Source: Bacillus sp. ISL-18 (lineage in GTDB: Bacteria; Bacillota; Bacilli; Bacillales; Cytobacillaceae). Taken from it: a DNA stretch of 41,675 nucleotides. This document shows, piece by piece, positions 41,578 through 41,675 of this stretch. Every line of letters begins with the position of its first letter. Positions within the stretch are counted from its first letter, which is position 1. The position numbers and the translations under genes are program-made. The notes below the pieces were generated by a model. That model saw only the letters and a program-made list of their open reading frames with translations, had not been told where the DNA came from and did not search any database. Location of the stretch: the NCBI RefSeq assembly GCF_018613415.1, contig NZ_JAGGQG010000012.1, positions 220,950 through 262,624 of the forward strand, given 5' to 3'.

Positions 41578-41675
41578 TTCCGCTCCAGACGGCTTCGCTT
41601 TCCGCGGGCGTGCCGGGGAGCCTCCTCGGCGCACTTGCGCCTGTGGGGTCTCCCCTGACCCGTACTCCCGCAGGA
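41578..41675. repeat. GC-rich Bacillus-type dispersed intergenic repeat (runs off the window)
   Basis: TTCCGCTCCAGACGGCTTCG, CTTTCCGCGGGCGTG and GGGGAGCCTCCTCGGCGC are hallmarks of a dispersed repeat common between genes in bacilli. It is internally complementary (GGGGAGCC / GGTCTCCCC) and cut by the window end. It is a different class from the repeat at 32634. Confidence 0.75.

Noticed and set aside
1..41675. CRISPR array, tRNA or rRNA genes
   Set aside because: No regularly spaced repeat array and no cloverleaf or rRNA-like sequence was seen on reading; the integration target is a protein gene, not a tRNA.

Overview
The window comes from a low-GC, endospore-forming member of the Bacillaceae. 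Gene order on both flanks follows the Bacillus subtilis chromosome: metNPQ - sufCDSUB - yun genes - lytH - lipA - yutC/D/E/F/G/H/I. Sporulation genes (yunB, lytH, a YhcN/YlaJ-type lipoprotein, yutH) support a spore former. S-box (SAM) riboswitches, TTG/GTG starts with strong GGAGG sites, and intergenic repeats of a type common in Bacillus-like genomes agree. No species is claimed.

Left flank (1-11730): a NERD-domain protein and a small SCP2-like protein, then a sulfur and methionine block. It has two units, each with a sigma-A-type promoter, an S-box leader and an intrinsic terminator: metY (homocysteine synthase), then metN-metI-metQ (methionine ABC importer). The sufCDSUB operon for Fe-S cluster assembly follows, with very tight gene spacing.

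Accessory element (about 11698-27891, 16.2 kb): a mobile element inserted in the 3' end of sufB. The last 11 codons of sufB are present at both ends, encoding the same peptide but differing at five third codon positions, so sufB remains intact. The native sufB terminator now lies about 16 kb away, beside yunF. The left half is laid out like a phage-inducible chromosomal island (PICI, a phage satellite): integrase and XRE repressor leftwards, a divergent operator/promoter region, an excisionase-like HTH gene, small ORFs, a D5/SF3 replication helicase, an AT-rich iteron-bearing candidate origin, small ORFs, one gene broken by a frameshift in a T run, and a P27-family small terminase gene. No capsid, tail, large terminase, portal or relaxase gene is seen. 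A zinc-ribbon/HNH-type homing-endonuclease-like gene follows, bracketed by two diverged 75-bp direct repeats, then a pentapeptide-repeat gene. The right half is cargo of apparently different origin: a ParA C-terminal fragment, a ribbon-helix-helix-like gene whose start codon is ATA, and a type III-like restriction-modification pair (Mod/Res). Res contains an exact 99-bp tandem duplication. The last 0.85 kb is largely non-coding and ends in integrase arm-type repeats and attR.

Right flank (27892-41675): yunF, yunE (TauE/SafE exporter), yunD (metallophosphatase), yunC, yunB, lytH (reverse), lipA (lipoyl synthase), yutC (reverse), yutD, two small reverse genes, yutE, yutF (HAD phosphatase), yutG (PgpA-like, reverse), yutH (spore coat), a D-2-hydroxyacid dehydrogenase and yutI (NifU-like, reverse). 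Convergent genes share bidirectional terminators. The core genes share a theme: sulfur uptake and methionine supply, Fe-S assembly (Suf, NifU-like) and an Fe-S radical-SAM enzyme (LipA).

The most interesting content is the satellite-like element: its recoded attachment site in an essential Fe-S gene, a packaging-type terS without other phage structural genes, and an R-M system apparently acquired from a plasmid.
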